Positions 46,774 to 56,211 of a stretch of 64,000 nt of DNA are shown piece after piece (within the stretch, counting starts at the first letter, position 1; every line of letters starts with the position of its first letter). The stretch comes from Aliivibrio finisterrensis (lineage in GTDB: Bacteria > Pseudomonadota > Gammaproteobacteria > Enterobacterales > Vibrionaceae). Below the pieces are notes generated by a model. That model was not told where the DNA came from and searched no databases. It was given only the letters and a program-made list of their open reading frames with translations. Made by a program: the position numbers and the translations under genes. The stretch covers positions 341,804-405,803 of the forward strand of contig NZ_WBVP01000001.1 in the NCBI RefSeq assembly GCF_008933155.1. Direction: 5' to 3'.

Positions 46774-47573
46774 GAGTACAGTTTCTCCTGAAACCAATAA
46801 GTTAATGTATGCTTGGTAAAATGAATGTCTTTGATTTTATTAATAGGTACAATTTCAAATAAAGAGTTAGTGATAAACACTTCATCAGCAACAGCTAATG
46901 TATCAAAATCACAATGTACTGATTCAATCCCGATATGATGAATGCTCGCAATCTTCTTAATATGCGCTTTCATCACACCTTCAACACCTGCTAATGATAA
47001 ATCTGGAGTGAATAGTTTATCATTCTTAACCCAAAAAAGATTACCTATAGATGTCTCAACGATATTGTTACTAATATCGAGAACAATAGCATCGAGATAA
47101 TCTGTTTTAGATATTGATTGCTTTATTAGTACCTGCTCTAGGCGGTTTAGGTGCTTCATTCCAGCTAATAATGGATTTAGTCCCAACTGAATATCTGATA
47201 CACCTAAATCTATCCCTTTCAGCTTCCATTCTTTGTAATAAATAGGAAGAGAAAAAGTGGATACAATAACTTGAGTATCATCGCAATCTTGAGGGGAATA
47301 GCCTCGCCCCCCACTTCCTCTAGTAATTAACACTTTAATGCCACCACTAATTACTTTCGTTGCAAGCTCAGTTATTTGTTTATCAAGTGCATTCCAATCT
47401 GGCTCTGTAATATTTAAGCGTATTGCGGAGGTTTTAAGTCGGTTTAGATGCAGATCCCACAAACAAACTTTCTTATTTAATACCTTCATGGTGGTAAAGA
47501 AACCATCACCATACTGAGTTGCTCGGTCACTTATGGGAAGTGATTCAGATTCCATTCCATTAACCCAAAACAT
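46767..47573 (-). CDS. pabC: Aminodeoxychorismate lyase
   Basis: A PLP enzyme that releases p-aminobenzoate from 4-amino-4-deoxychorismate for folate synthesis. 268 residues. The fold-type IV signatures DRATQYGDGFFTTMKV and the catalytic lysine region GMKHLNRLEQV are present, as is the phosphate-binding ETSIGNLFWV. It follows fabF after a strong hairpin. Its 3' end overlaps mltG. Confidence 0.93.
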   Translation of the reverse strand: MFWVNGMESESLPISDRATQYGDGFFTTMKVLNKKVCLWDLHLNRLKTSAIRLNITEPDWNALDKQITELATKVISGGIKVLITRGSGGRGYSPQDCDDTQVIVSTFSLPIYYKEWKLKGIDLGVSDIQLGLNPLLAGMKHLNRLEQVLIKQSISKTDYLDAIVLDISNNIVETSIGNLFWVKNDKLFTPDLSLAGVEGVMKAHIKKIASIHHIGIESVHCDFDTLAVADEVFITNSLFEIVPINKIKDIHFTKHTLTYWFQEKLYSC

Positions 47574-47599
47574 GACAGCTCCTAACCACTGATAAATAA

Positions 47600-47632
47600 A
47601 AAGGCGGTTTGATATAATATCAAACCGCCTTT
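47600..47632. terminator. Perfect 16-bp hairpin between fabF and pabC
   Basis: AAAGGCGGTTTGATAT and its exact complement around one central base. On the minus strand it follows fabF and has short T-stretches only. It probably ends or attenuates the fabF transcript before pabC. Confidence 0.8.
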
Positions 47633-47680
47633 AAAGTGTAACTGACTCTTAGAAACTAATTAAGTCTCACAAACAAGTTA

Positions 47681-48925
47681 TTACATTTTCTTGAAGATCA
47701 GTGAACCGTTTGTGCCACCAAAGCCAAATGAGTTACAGATAGCATATTCCATATCAGTAACTTTACGAGCCGTATGCGGAACAAGGTCAATATCTAAACC
47801 TTCTTCTGGATCGTCAAGGTTGATCGTTGGTGGAACGATTTGATCAACCAAAGACATCGCTGTAATGATTGCTTCAACAGAACCAGCTGCACCTAGTAAG
47901 TGACCTGTCATTGATTTTGTTGACGATACTAATACTTGTTTAGTACCCGCTTCACCAAGAGCACGCTTAATGCCCTTAACTTCCGCAACATCACCTGCAG
48001 GTGTCGATGTGCCGTGTGCATTTACATAACCGATTTGCTCACCCGTTACGCCTGCGTCACGCATCGCAGCTTCCATTGCTAGTGCACCACCAGAACCATC
48101 AGGCGTTGGTGAAGTCATATGGTAAGCATCACCACTCATGCCAAAACCAACTAATTCACAGTAGATTTTCGCACCACGAGCTTTTGCGTGTTCGTATTCT
48201 TCAAGAACCATCATGCCAGCGCCATCACCTAGAACAAAACCATCGCGGTTTTTGTCCCAAGGACGAGATGCGCCTTGAGGGTTTTCATTATTTGTTGATA
48301 GTGCTTTTGCAGCACCAAAACCGCCCATACCTAGCTCAGTAGATGCTTTTTCCGCACCACCCGCTAGCATTGCATCAGCATCACCATAAGCGATCATACG
48401 AGCCGCATGACCAATATTATGAAGACCTGTAGTACAAGCAGTTGAAATTGCGATATTTGGACCACGTAGACCGCGCATGATCGACATATGACCTGCGATC
48501 ATATTAACGATGGTTGAAGGCACGAAAAACGGACTGATCTTACGAGGACCTTTTTCACTAAATGCTTTGTAACCAGCTTCAATTAAGCCAAGACCACCAA
48601 TGCCTGAACCAATTGCAGCACCAATACGGTGAGCATTTTCTTCAGTAACTTTAAAACCCGAGTCATCTAATGCCTGAATGCCAGCAGCCACGCCGTACTG
48701 GATAAATAAATCCATCTTACGAGCGTCTTTCTTAGACATGTACTCTTCAGCATTAAAGTCTTGAACTAGACCTGCAAAACGAGTAGTAAACTCAGTGGTG
48801 TCAAAGTGCTCGATATTAACGATACCACTTTGGCCTGCTAACAGCGCTTTCCAAGATGCTTCAACAGTGTTACCCACCGGTGTTAGCATACCCATGCCTG
48901 TAACAACTACACGACGTTTGGACAC
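47681..48925 (-). CDS. fabF: 3-oxoacyl-ACP synthase II
   Basis: An elongating condensing enzyme of fatty acid synthesis, important for cis-vaccenate and cold adaptation. 414 residues. Catalytic Cys164 in [10 protein letters not shown], histidines in [11 protein letters not shown] and TGHLLGAAG. It follows acpP after a hairpin, so it can be expressed at a different level from the carrier protein. Confidence 0.96.
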   Translation of the reverse strand: MSKRRVVVTGMGMLTPVGNTVEASWKALLAGQSGIVNIEHFDTTEFTTRFAGLVQDFNAEEYMSKKDARKMDLFIQYGVAAGIQALDDSGFKVTEENAHRIGAAIGSGIGGLGLIEAGYKAFSEKGPRKISPFFVPSTIVNMIAGHMSIMRGLRGPNIAISTACTTGLHNIGHAARMIAYGDADAMLAGGAEKASTELGMGGFGAAKALSTNNENPQGASRPWDKNRDGFVLGDGAGMMVLEEYEHAKARGAKIYCELVGFGMSGDAYHMTSPTPDGSGGALAMEAAMRDAGVTGEQIGYVNAHGTSTPAGDVAEVKGIKRALGEAGTKQVLVSSTKSMTGHLLGAAGSVEAIITAMSLVDQIVPPTINLDDPEEGLDIDLVPHTARKVTDMEYAICNSFGFGGTNGSLIFKKM

Positions 48926-48979
48926 GATATATTTCTCCGGAATTATTTGAAATTTAGATAGGGATTGTAGCGTATTAAA

Positions 48980-49006
48980 AACTCAGGCGGTCAAGATGAC
49001 CGCCTG
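48980..49006 (-). terminator. Attenuator-like hairpin between acpP and fabF
   Basis: CAGGCGGTCA / TGACCGCCTG, 10-bp perfect stem with a three-base loop (48984-48993 and 48997-49006), followed on the minus strand by AG then a T-run. It is a strong Rho-independent signal 12 bp after acpP. This fits the high abundance of acyl carrier protein relative to FabF. Confidence 0.85.
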
Positions 49007-49017
49007 GAGGGTATTTC

Positions 49018-49251
49018 TTACTGTGCGCTAGTTACGTAGTCGATAGCAGCTTGAACAGTAGTGATTTTCTCAGCTTCTTCATCTGGAATCTCAGTGTCAA
49101 ACTCTTCTTCTAGAGCCATAACTAGTTCAACTGTATCTAGTGAATCTGCACCTAGGTCATCAACAAATGATGCTTCGTTTTTAACTTCAGCTTCATCCAC
49201 ACCCAGTTGCTCAATGATGATTTTCTTTACGCGTTCTTCAAGATTGCTCAT
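49018..49251 (-). CDS. acpP: Acyl carrier protein
   Basis: 77 residues, very acidic, four-helix. The phosphopantetheine attachment Ser37 is in [18 protein letters not shown]. It carries growing acyl chains for fatty acid, lipid A and lipoate synthesis. It has a likely promoter of its own upstream in addition to read-through from fabG, and a terminator-like hairpin downstream. Confidence 0.97.
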   Translation of the reverse strand: MSNLEERVKKIIIEQLGVDEAEVKNEASFVDDLGADSLDTVELVMALEEEFDTEIPDEEAEKITTVQAAIDYVTSAQ

Positions 49252-49298
49252 TTTAATTTTCCTAATTACAGACTTCGCTGATTTGCGATACTTGCTGT

Positions 49299-49326
49299 AT
49301 TCTATTCATTAATAAGAAAGTTGCAA
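49299..49326 (-). promoter_or_regulatory. Candidate acpP promoter
   Basis: On the minus strand, TTGCAA (49321-49326) and TAGAAT (49299-49304) are separated by 16 bp, about 45 bp before the acpP start. The 170-bp fabG-acpP gap also supports a local promoter. Confidence 0.5.
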
Positions 49327-49420
49327 GGCTAAGATTGCTGGTCAAACCACGAAATTCGTGATTTTTAGTGCAATTTTGACCCAAAATTGACCTAAGTCAC
49401 CCTTAAATCAATTTTAGTGA

Positions 49421-50158
49421 TTAAACCATGTACATGCCGCCATTCACATGCAATGTCTCACCTGTGATATAAGCCGCTTCTGGAGATGCTAAAAATACAA
49501 CTGCAGCTGCGATTTCTTTAGGATCACCTAAACGACCAGCAGGTACTGATGATAGTGTTGCAGCTCGTTGGTCATCATTCAAGGCTTTTGTCATGTCTGT
49601 TTCGATAAAACCTGGAGCGACAGTATTCACCGTTACGCCACGTGAAGCGACTTCACGAGCCATCGATTTAGTAAAGCCAATTACGCCTGCTTTTGCAGCA
49701 GCATAGTTAGTTTGACCTGCGTTACCCATAGTACCAACAACAGAACCTACGTTGATAATGCGACCATTACGTTTTTTCATCATGCCACGAAGTACGGCTT
49801 TAGATAAACGGAAAATAGACGTTAGGTTGGTATCAATAATATCCATCCACTCGTCATCTTTCATGCGCATAAGTAAGTTATCACGAGTAATACCCGCATT
49901 ATTCACTAAGATATCAATCGCACCAAACTCATCATTGATGGTTTTTAGTACTTCAGTAACAGATTCTGCATCTGTTACATTCAAAGCAAGACCTTTACCG
50001 TTCTCACCTAGATATTCACTGATAGCAACTGCGCCATTTTCAGAAGTTGCAGTACCAATAACCGTTGCACCGCGAGAGACTAATTGCTCAGCAATAGCGC
50101 GACCAATACCGCGGCTAGCGCCAGTAACTAAGGCAATTTTGCCTTCTAAATTCATCAT
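49421..50158 (-). CDS. fabG: 3-oxoacyl-ACP reductase
   Basis: NADPH-dependent SDR that performs the first reduction of the elongation cycle. 245 residues. Cofactor motif TGASRGIGRAIA, NNAGITRDNLL, catalytic Ser139, Tyr152 and Lys156 (QTNYAAAKAG). AAGGGA precedes the ATG. It lies between fabD and acpP in the usual order. Confidence 0.96.
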   Translation of the reverse strand: MMNLEGKIALVTGASRGIGRAIAEQLVSRGATVIGTATSENGAVAISEYLGENGKGLALNVTDAESVTEVLKTINDEFGAIDILVNNAGITRDNLLMRMKDDEWMDIIDTNLTSIFRLSKAVLRGMMKKRNGRIINVGSVVGTMGNAGQTNYAAAKAGVIGFTKSMAREVASRGVTVNTVAPGFIETDMTKALNDDQRAATLSSVPAGRLGDPKEIAAAVVFLASPEAAYITGETLHVNGGMYMV

Positions 50159-50174
50159 TTACTATTCCCTTTAA

Positions 50175-51098
50175 TTACTTAGCAGCTTCAAGAGAAGCGG
50201 CATCATTTACCGCTGCAGCGCTAAGTGATTTAACGATTCGTTTAGTTAAACCAGTAAGAACTTTACCTGGACCAACTTCATATAAGGTTTCTACGCCTTG
50301 CTCAGCCATTGTTTCTACTACTTCTGTCCAACGTACAGGGCAGTATAGTTGACGAACAAGTGCGTCTTTAATTTTTGCAGGATCTGATTCGGCAGCAACA
50401 TCAACATTGTTGATAACAGGCAGTACTGGTGCTGAAAATTCAATGCTTTCTAGCGCTACCGCTAGTTTGTCAGCCGCTGGTTTCATTAGTGCACAGTGAG
50501 AAGGTACTGATACAGGTAAAGGTAGTGCACGTTTTGCGCCCGCTTCTTTACATAATACGCCAGCACGCTCTACTGCATCTTTGTTACCAGCGATAACAAC
50601 TTGACCAGGAGAGTTAAAGTTAACTGGTGAAACCACTTCCCCTTGTGCTGCTTCATCACATGCTTTTGCAATTGATTCATTATCTAAACCAATAATCGCA
50701 TACATTGCACCAACACCAGCAGGTACTGCTTCTTGCATCAGTTGACCACGAAGCTCAACTAATTTTATTGCATCTTTAAAGTTAATAACACCGGCACATA
50801 CAAGTGCTGAATATTCACCAAGGCTATGACCAGCTAAAACAGAAGGTTGTGCTAACCCTTGCTCTTGCCATACACGCCATAAAGCAACAGAGGTCGCTAA
50901 TAATGCAGGCTGAGTACGAAAAGTCTGATTTAGATCTTCTGCTGGACCATTTTGAACAAGTGACCATAAGTCATAACCTAATGCTTCTGATGCTTCAGCA
51001 AAAGTTTTAGTTACCACTTCGTGTTGCTCACCTAGTTCAGCAAGCATGCCAACAGCTTGAGAGCCTTGACCTGGAAAAACGATAGCAAAATTGCTCAT
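50175..51098 (-). CDS. fabD: Malonyl-CoA:ACP transacylase
   Basis: Loads malonate onto acyl carrier protein. 307 residues. Nucleophile Ser92 in GHSLGEYSALV, histidine in VPSHCALM, and oxyanion-site GQGSQ near the start. It lies 16 bp upstream of fabG on the same transcript. Confidence 0.96.
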   Translation of the reverse strand: MSNFAIVFPGQGSQAVGMLAELGEQHEVVTKTFAEASEALGYDLWSLVQNGPAEDLNQTFRTQPALLATSVALWRVWQEQGLAQPSVLAGHSLGEYSALVCAGVINFKDAIKLVELRGQLMQEAVPAGVGAMYAIIGLDNESIAKACDEAAQGEVVSPVNFNSPGQVVIAGNKDAVERAGVLCKEAGAKRALPLPVSVPSHCALMKPAADKLAVALESIEFSAPVLPVINNVDVAAESDPAKIKDALVRQLYCPVRWTEVVETMAEQGVETLYEVGPGKVLTGLTKRIVKSLSAAAVNDAASLEAAK

Positions 51099-51166
51099 GA
51101 ATATTATTTCCTTTAAATAAGCACATAAAAGAAGCTAGATCATCAAACAGATGTCTAGCTCTTCAC

Positions 51167-52120
51167 TTAAAACTTAACGAGAGCAGAACCCCAAGTGAAA
51201 CCACCACCGAATGCTTCAAGCAATAACGTTTGGCCACGTTGAATTCTGCCATCACGTACCGCTTCATCCAATGCCGTTGGCACTGTTGCAGCCGAAGTAT
51301 TACCGTGACGATCGAGAGTAACAACAACCTGATCCATCGACATTGATAGCTTCTTCGCTGTTGCTTTAATAATTCGTAAATTGGCTTGATGTGGAACTAA
51401 CCAATCAAGCTCAGACTTATCCATTTGGTTTTCTTGAAGTGTTTCTTTCACCAAATTAGAAAGCTGTGTAACGGCAACTTTAAAGACTTCATTACCAGCC
51501 ATATGTAGCCATTTTTCTGCTTCTTCATTTTGTCGAGAAGGGACAGGTAAAGAAAGTAATTCACCGAACTTGCCATCAGCGTGCAAGTGAGTTGAAATAA
51601 TTCCAGGCTCTTCACTTTGGCCAATAACAACCGCCCCGGCACCATCACCAAATAAGATAACCGTAGAGCGGTCTTCAGGATCACAGGCATGAGATACTGC
51701 ATCAGAGCCAATAACAAGTACGTTTTTTGCCATACCCGTTTTGATATGTTGATCAGCAACACTCAATGCATAAACAAACCCTGAACAAGCTGCCGATAAA
51801 TCAAATGCTGGACAGCCCTGAATTTCTAATAACCCTTGGACTTCACAAGCCGCAGAGGGGAATGAATATGTTGGAGTGCTTGTCGCTAAGATAATAAGAT
51901 CAATATCGTTCTTATCTATACCGGCCATTTCAATTGCATTTACAGACGCAATATGACCCATAGTCGCTACAGATTCATTTTCACCGGCAATGCGACGCTC
52001 ACTAATACCAGTTCGAGCTAAGATCCACTCATCACTAGTATCGACCATTTTTTCTAAATCCGCGTTTGTGCGAATTTGTGCTGGTAAATAGCTACCAGTA
52101 CCTAAAATTTTGCTATACAT
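51167..52120 (-). CDS. fabH: 3-oxoacyl-ACP synthase III
   Basis: Starts fatty acid synthesis by condensing acetyl-CoA with malonyl-ACP. 317 residues, the E. coli length. Catalytic Cys112 in [12 protein letters not shown], His in VPHQANLRI and Asn in [10 protein letters not shown]. It starts five bases after plsX. Confidence 0.96.
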   Translation of the reverse strand: MYSKILGTGSYLPAQIRTNADLEKMVDTSDEWILARTGISERRIAGENESVATMGHIASVNAIEMAGIDKNDIDLIILATSTPTYSFPSAACEVQGLLEIQGCPAFDLSAACSGFVYALSVADQHIKTGMAKNVLVIGSDAVSHACDPEDRSTVILFGDGAGAVVIGQSEEPGIISTHLHADGKFGELLSLPVPSRQNEEAEKWLHMAGNEVFKVAVTQLSNLVKETLQENQMDKSELDWLVPHQANLRIIKATAKKLSMSMDQVVVTLDRHGNTSAATVPTALDEAVRDGRIQRGQTLLLEAFGGGFTWGSALVKF

Positions 52121-52125
52121 GAAGA

Positions 52126-53151
52126 CTAATAATGCCTCTCGAGTAAAACTGCCTCCAAGCGATCACTAATACGGTTAGGTATTTGTCGCTTGACCTCATG
52201 AACCGCTTCCTTGATGGCATTGTTAAAGGCAGAAATATCTGCACTTCCATGACTTTTCACAACAATGCCGCGCAATCCTATCAGACTTGCGCCGTTATAC
52301 TGGTCGGGGTTCAGCTCTTTTAAGCTAGAAATGACATCACCAAAGAGCCATTTCGCTAAAATTTGTTTGAATTTTGATGTAACTAGGTGTGATTTTAGTT
52401 GATCTAAAAATAAATGTGCAACGCCTTCACTGGTTTTCAGACAAACATTGCCGACAAACCCGTCACAGACTACTACATCTGCAATGCCTTGATAAAGCTT
52501 ATCACCTTCGATATAACCAATAAATTGAATATCTTGGCATTGATGCAGCATCTCAGCACAACGTTTTATTTGATCATTACCTTTTATTTCTTCTTCACCA
52601 ATATTCAATAATGCGACTTTCGCTTTACGCCCTAAGGATTGTTCTGCTAATTCAGAACCCATTACGGCAAATTGAAACAGGGTTTCAGCATCACATGACA
52701 CATTAGCGCCAAGATCTAACATCCAAGTACGTTGATTATTTTTCGTTGGTAATGGACTGATCAATGCTGGGCGTTCTACACCAGGAAGAAGTTTTAGAGT
52801 AAAACGAGATAATCCCATTAGTGCCCCAGTATTACCTGCGCTAATACACGCTTGGGCATCTTTACTGGAAACTAAATCAAGGGCGACTCTCATTGAGCTA
52901 CCACGACTGTGTCGAAGCGCTTTTGAAGGTGGTGTATTATTGCCAATAACACTATCGCTATGGACAATTGAAAATCTAGAGCTGGGGGTATAATTTAGAT
53001 GTGCTAATTGTGTAGAAATCGCATGACGATCTCCAACAATAGTGATTTTTAGCTCTGGGAATTGTGACAATGCCTGCACGGCGGCAGGCACTGTAACTTG
53101 GGGACCGAAGTCCCCACCCATCGCATCAATTGCAATGGTTAGCTGCTGCAA
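52126..53151 (-). CDS. plsX: Phosphate acyltransferase PlsX
   Basis: Makes acyl phosphate from acyl-ACP for phospholipid synthesis. 341 residues. Recognised by [26 protein letters not shown] and [14 protein letters not shown]. The start is a TTG: its ribosome site AAGG overlaps the rpmF stop (TAAGG) and is seven bases away, and no ATG/GTG fits. Translation is probably coupled to rpmF. Confidence 0.94.
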   Translation of the reverse strand: MQQLTIAIDAMGGDFGPQVTVPAAVQALSQFPELKITIVGDRHAISTQLAHLNYTPSSRFSIVHSDSVIGNNTPPSKALRHSRGSSMRVALDLVSSKDAQACISAGNTGALMGLSRFTLKLLPGVERPALISPLPTKNNQRTWMLDLGANVSCDAETLFQFAVMGSELAEQSLGRKAKVALLNIGEEEIKGNDQIKRCAEMLHQCQDIQFIGYIEGDKLYQGIADVVVCDGFVGNVCLKTSEGVAHLFLDQLKSHLVTSKFKQILAKWLFGDVISSLKELNPDQYNGASLIGLRGIVVKSHGSADISAFNNAIKEAVHEVKRQIPNRISDRLEAVLLERHY

Positions 53152-53161
53152 AGCGTCAACC

Positions 53162-53332
53162 TTACTTGTTGATTACCTTGCGGCCACGGTAGTAACCGTC
53201 AGCTGTAACGTTGTGACGAAGGTGAGTTTCGCCACTAGTTGCGTCTACAGATAATGCACTTGTAGTTAGTGCATCGTGTGAACGACGCATGCCACGCATT
53301 GAACGTGATTTCTTGCTCTTTTGTACGGCCAT
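53162..53332 (-). CDS. rpmF: 50S ribosomal protein L32
   Basis: 56 residues: [19 protein letters not shown] at the start and [18 protein letters not shown] at the end are unmistakable L32. This form lacks the zinc cysteines, as usual in gammaproteobacteria. Between yceD and plsX, the standard arrangement linking ribosome and lipid synthesis. Confidence 0.97.
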   Translation of the reverse strand: MAVQKSKKSRSMRGMRRSHDALTTSALSVDATSGETHLRHNVTADGYYRGRKVINK

Positions 53333-53348
53333 GGACCCTACTCCTCAA

Positions 53349-53870
53349 TTACTGTTGTTTTAAAGATTTTAAAACATCAAACGGATTCGGTTTCTCTTCC
53401 TCTTCAGGAATTTCACCAAATACCAAATTGTTAGATTTGACCTGACAGTCTTTTATGTCATGCATAGCGACTTGCGGCAACGCTAGAATGAACTCATCAG
53501 TTACCAACTCAACGAGATCAACTTCACCCATTTCATTTAAATCTACAAGCTCATATTCCTCAGGAATTAGAGCTGCCTTTTCTTCGCTTAAAAAAGGCGT
53601 ACACTTAAATGATACATTTAGGTGATGTTCAAAATTTTCATTACAGCGTTGACATTCCAACAACACGGTGACGTTAGCTTTACCAGAGATAACGGCTAGT
53701 CGTTGTTCGTCAACTTTAAATGACATAGTGACTTCAGCATCACTTTTCACATCTACAGTAGATTCAGCCAAACGCTTTAAAATATTAGATTGGATGATTC
53801 CATCGTAGTCTAATCTTCGTTGAGCGGTTTGGAATGCATCAACTGTTCGTGGTAATTTTACCTTTTGCAT
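53349..53870 (-). CDS. yceD: YceD (DUF177), 23S rRNA accumulation protein
   Basis: 173 residues. Two-cysteine pattern LECQRCNENFEHHL and the acidic segment YELVDLNEMGEVDLVELVTDEFILALP define the family. E. coli YceD is needed for 23S rRNA accumulation. It is the first gene of the rpmF-plsX-fab transcript. Confidence 0.92.
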   Translation of the reverse strand: MQKVKLPRTVDAFQTAQRRLDYDGIIQSNILKRLAESTVDVKSDAEVTMSFKVDEQRLAVISGKANVTVLLECQRCNENFEHHLNVSFKCTPFLSEEKAALIPEEYELVDLNEMGEVDLVELVTDEFILALPQVAMHDIKDCQVKSNNLVFGEIPEEEEKPNPFDVLKSLKQQ

Positions 53871-53962
53871 AGGGCGCGCATCTTATCTTTCTAAAGCCTT
53901 CGAGTCAAAGAAAAATGGCAAAAATTATGCTTTTTTTCTTCCCAGTTGCTATTTCAGCAGAG

Positions 53963-54126
53963 TTATACCAATGTAATTATTTAAGTGATCTATTTATTAC
54001 GTAGGAAAATCACTTAAGAGTAAGACAAAAAATATGATAAGTAGTTATTCTACAAGCCTATTTTTTAACGCCGCTATTAAGTGATTTAACCAGTAATAAT
54101 GAGCAGATAATTACTAGAATTGGTAT
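53963..54126. repeat. MITE-like palindromic element, copy 2 (164 bp)
   Basis: Bounded by TTATACCAAT and ATTGGTAT, which are inverted copies of one another. It aligns end to end with the 165-bp element at 18836-19000. It fills most of the 297-bp space between the divergent yceD and yceF genes and ends 41 bp before the yceF ATG, so it may supply or disturb promoter sequence. Confidence 0.65.
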
Positions 54127-54167
54127 CACTAATAATAAACGAAAAATTTAAGAAGAAGAACCTACTT

Positions 54168-54749
54168 ATGCAATCAAAACTCATTCTAGCCTCAACATCG
54201 CCTTTTCGACGTTCGATCTTAGAGAAGATCCAGTGTCCTTTTGATGCAATTTCACCCGTTTGTGACGAAACTCCGCTTAATAATGAATCACCTAAAGAAC
54301 TAGTCACTCGATTAGCGGAACAAAAAGCACGCTCTTGTGGAATAGAAGATCCACACCATTTGATCATTGGATCCGACCAAGTGTGCGTTATTAATGGCGA
54401 TATTATTGGAAAACCACTGACTCGCGAAAAAGCCATTTCCCAACTTCAAAAAGCCAGCGGCCAAATCATTACCTTCTATACAGGGTTATCTTTATTAAAC
54501 ACCACCACAATGGTTGCTGAAACCCTTTGTGAAGAGTTTCACGTACACTTTCGATCATTAGATACACAACAAATAGAAAGCTACGTAGATAAAGAGATGC
54601 CACTTCATTGTGCAGGAAGCTTTAAGTGTGAAGGACTAGGAATTGCGTTATTCAATAAATTAGAAGGAAAAGATCCCAATACATTAATTGGTCTTCCTCT
54701 GATCACATTGATTGATATGCTAGATCGTCAAGGATTTTCAGTGCTTTAG
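54168..54749 (+). CDS. yceF: 7-methyl-GTP pyrophosphatase (Maf-like, YceF)
   Basis: 193 residues. Maf signature [25 protein letters not shown] and IIGSDQV. The YceF subgroup hydrolyses m7GTP. An upstream in-frame ATG (54120) lies inside the repeat element and adds 16 residues foreign to the family, so the start is set at 54168. Divergent from yceD, convergent with rluC. Confidence 0.92.
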   Translation: MQSKLILASTSPFRRSILEKIQCPFDAISPVCDETPLNNESPKELVTRLAEQKARSCGIEDPHHLIIGSDQVCVINGDIIGKPLTREKAISQLQKASGQIITFYTGLSLLNTTTMVAETLCEEFHVHFRSLDTQQIESYVDKEMPLHCAGSFKCEGLGIALFNKLEGKDPNTLIGLPLITLIDMLDRQGFSVL

Positions 54750-54772
54750 TTTTTATATAACAAGTACAAAAT

Positions 54773-54804
54773 GCGATAAGTGCCTATAACACTTATCGCT
54801 ACCA
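54773..54804. terminator. Hairpin between convergent yceF and rluC
   Basis: GCGATAAGTG / CACTTATCGC perfect 10-bp stem with a 7-base loop (54773-54782 and 54790-54799). A short T-run follows on the minus strand (rluC side) only. Confidence 0.7.
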
Positions 54805-54820
54805 TTGCATTAGTGCGTAA

Positions 54821-55768
54821 CTATTTTTTAGCTCGTAAACCTTTTAGTACTCGTTCTAATTTGTTTTCCATTGGTGCGCTAATATCCATTAACTCTTCCG
54901 TACTTGGGTGAGTAAATTTGATATTTGCCGCATGCAAGAACAATCGATCCAAACCAAACTGTCCAGAATAAGCATCAAATCGTCTGTCACCATAACGATC
55001 ATCCCAACCAATAGGATGGCCTGTATATTGGGCGTGCACACGGATTTGATGCGTTCGACCGGTAATTGGGCTTGCTTGGATTAAGGTCGCTTGTTCAAAT
55101 TTTTCTAAAATTTTAAAGCGCGTCTCAGAAGGCTTACCATTCGGATTAACTCGAACAATACTGTTCACTTCATTTTTTAGCAAAGGTGCATTCACGACCT
55201 TACATGTGCTTTTCCACTGTCCCATCACTAATGCAAAATAGTATTTTTGTACTGTCTTATTGCGGAACTGCTCTTGTAGTCGTCGTAATGCTGAACGCTT
55301 TTTAGCAACAAGTAGAATGCCAGAAGTATCTCTATCAATTCGGTGAACAAGCTCTAAAAAACGCGCATCAGGGCGTAAAGCTCTTAATGCTTCAATTGCA
55401 CCGAATTTAAGACCACTACCACCATGAACCGCTGTACCTGAAGGTTTATTCAATATTAGAAGGTGATCATCTTCATAAATAATACAACTTTCAAGCTCAG
55501 ACACTTTAGCTAATTTAACACTTGGTAAATCAGGCGCTGTAGATTCTGGTACTTTTACAGGAGGAATACGAACCATATCGCCCTCTTGTAATTTATACTC
55601 TGGTTTAATGCGTTTTTTATTTACGCGAACTTCACCTTTACGCACAATTCGATAAATCATGCTTTTAGGGACATTTTTTAAGCGGGCAAGAAGAAAATTA
55701 TCGATTCGTTGCCCTGCAAAATCGTCATCAATATCGACGAATTGCACTTTAGGTTTATCATCAGTCAT
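54821..55768 (-). CDS. rluC: 23S rRNA pseudouridine synthase RluC
   Basis: Modifies U955, U2504 and U2580 in E. coli 23S rRNA. 315 residues. S4 domain at about 18-75 (QRIDNFLLARLKNVPKSMIYRIV), then the catalytic motif HRIDRDTSG with Asp145 and the GRTHQIRVHAQYTGHPIGWDDRYG segment. It is divergent from rne, as in E. coli. Confidence 0.94.
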   Translation of the reverse strand: MTDDKPKVQFVDIDDDFAGQRIDNFLLARLKNVPKSMIYRIVRKGEVRVNKKRIKPEYKLQEGDMVRIPPVKVPESTAPDLPSVKLAKVSELESCIIYEDDHLLILNKPSGTAVHGGSGLKFGAIEALRALRPDARFLELVHRIDRDTSGILLVAKKRSALRRLQEQFRNKTVQKYYFALVMGQWKSTCKVVNAPLLKNEVNSIVRVNPNGKPSETRFKILEKFEQATLIQASPITGRTHQIRVHAQYTGHPIGWDDRYGDRRFDAYSGQFGLDRLFLHAANIKFTHPSTEELMDISAPMENKLERVLKGLRAKK

Positions 55769-56211
55769 TTCTACATTCTACTGTCTTAATTCTAATTGAT
55801 GAACCTTTTTTAGCTCACTTTCAAATAATGAAGATTGCTGCGGTTTAATCTGACTGTTATAGTTAGCCCCTGAAATTAGCCCAGATGGCTATTTCTTCAC
55901 CTTGGTGAGCATAAAAGCACCAAAAGAACTAAAAATATACTGCTCGAATGCGGTGATGCGGCAATTGGCGTAAGACATCTATACTGCTTTGAGTTTTTTT
56001 GCTTGTTATGCCTAAACCATTTTTTATGTTTTAACGACCGCGAATAATTGCGGATCAGCACTATTTTATCGATAGTGTTGATGTGGATTGTGCCCTAGAG
56101 CATCCCTGAGTTCCAGCCGTGAGGCTGCACATGTAATCAGCCTTGGGATCTGGCACCATTTGAAATGGAAGTGGACAAACAAGCTCGACAATTTGTAATG
56201 AGTATTCCCTA
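55769..56211 (+). promoter_or_regulatory. rluC/rne divergent region and structured rne leader
   Basis: 443 bp. Near the rne start are an 11-bp hairpin ATCAGCACTAT / ATAGTGTTGAT (56054-56064 and 56072-56082, one G-U) and a branched fold. In that fold TGCC pairs with GGCA and ATCCC with GGGAT, enclosing an AGCC / GGCT hairpin (56091-56155). In E. coli the rne 5' UTR hairpins are cut by RNase E itself for autoregulation. The folds are seen here; the same role is inferred. Confidence 0.6.
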
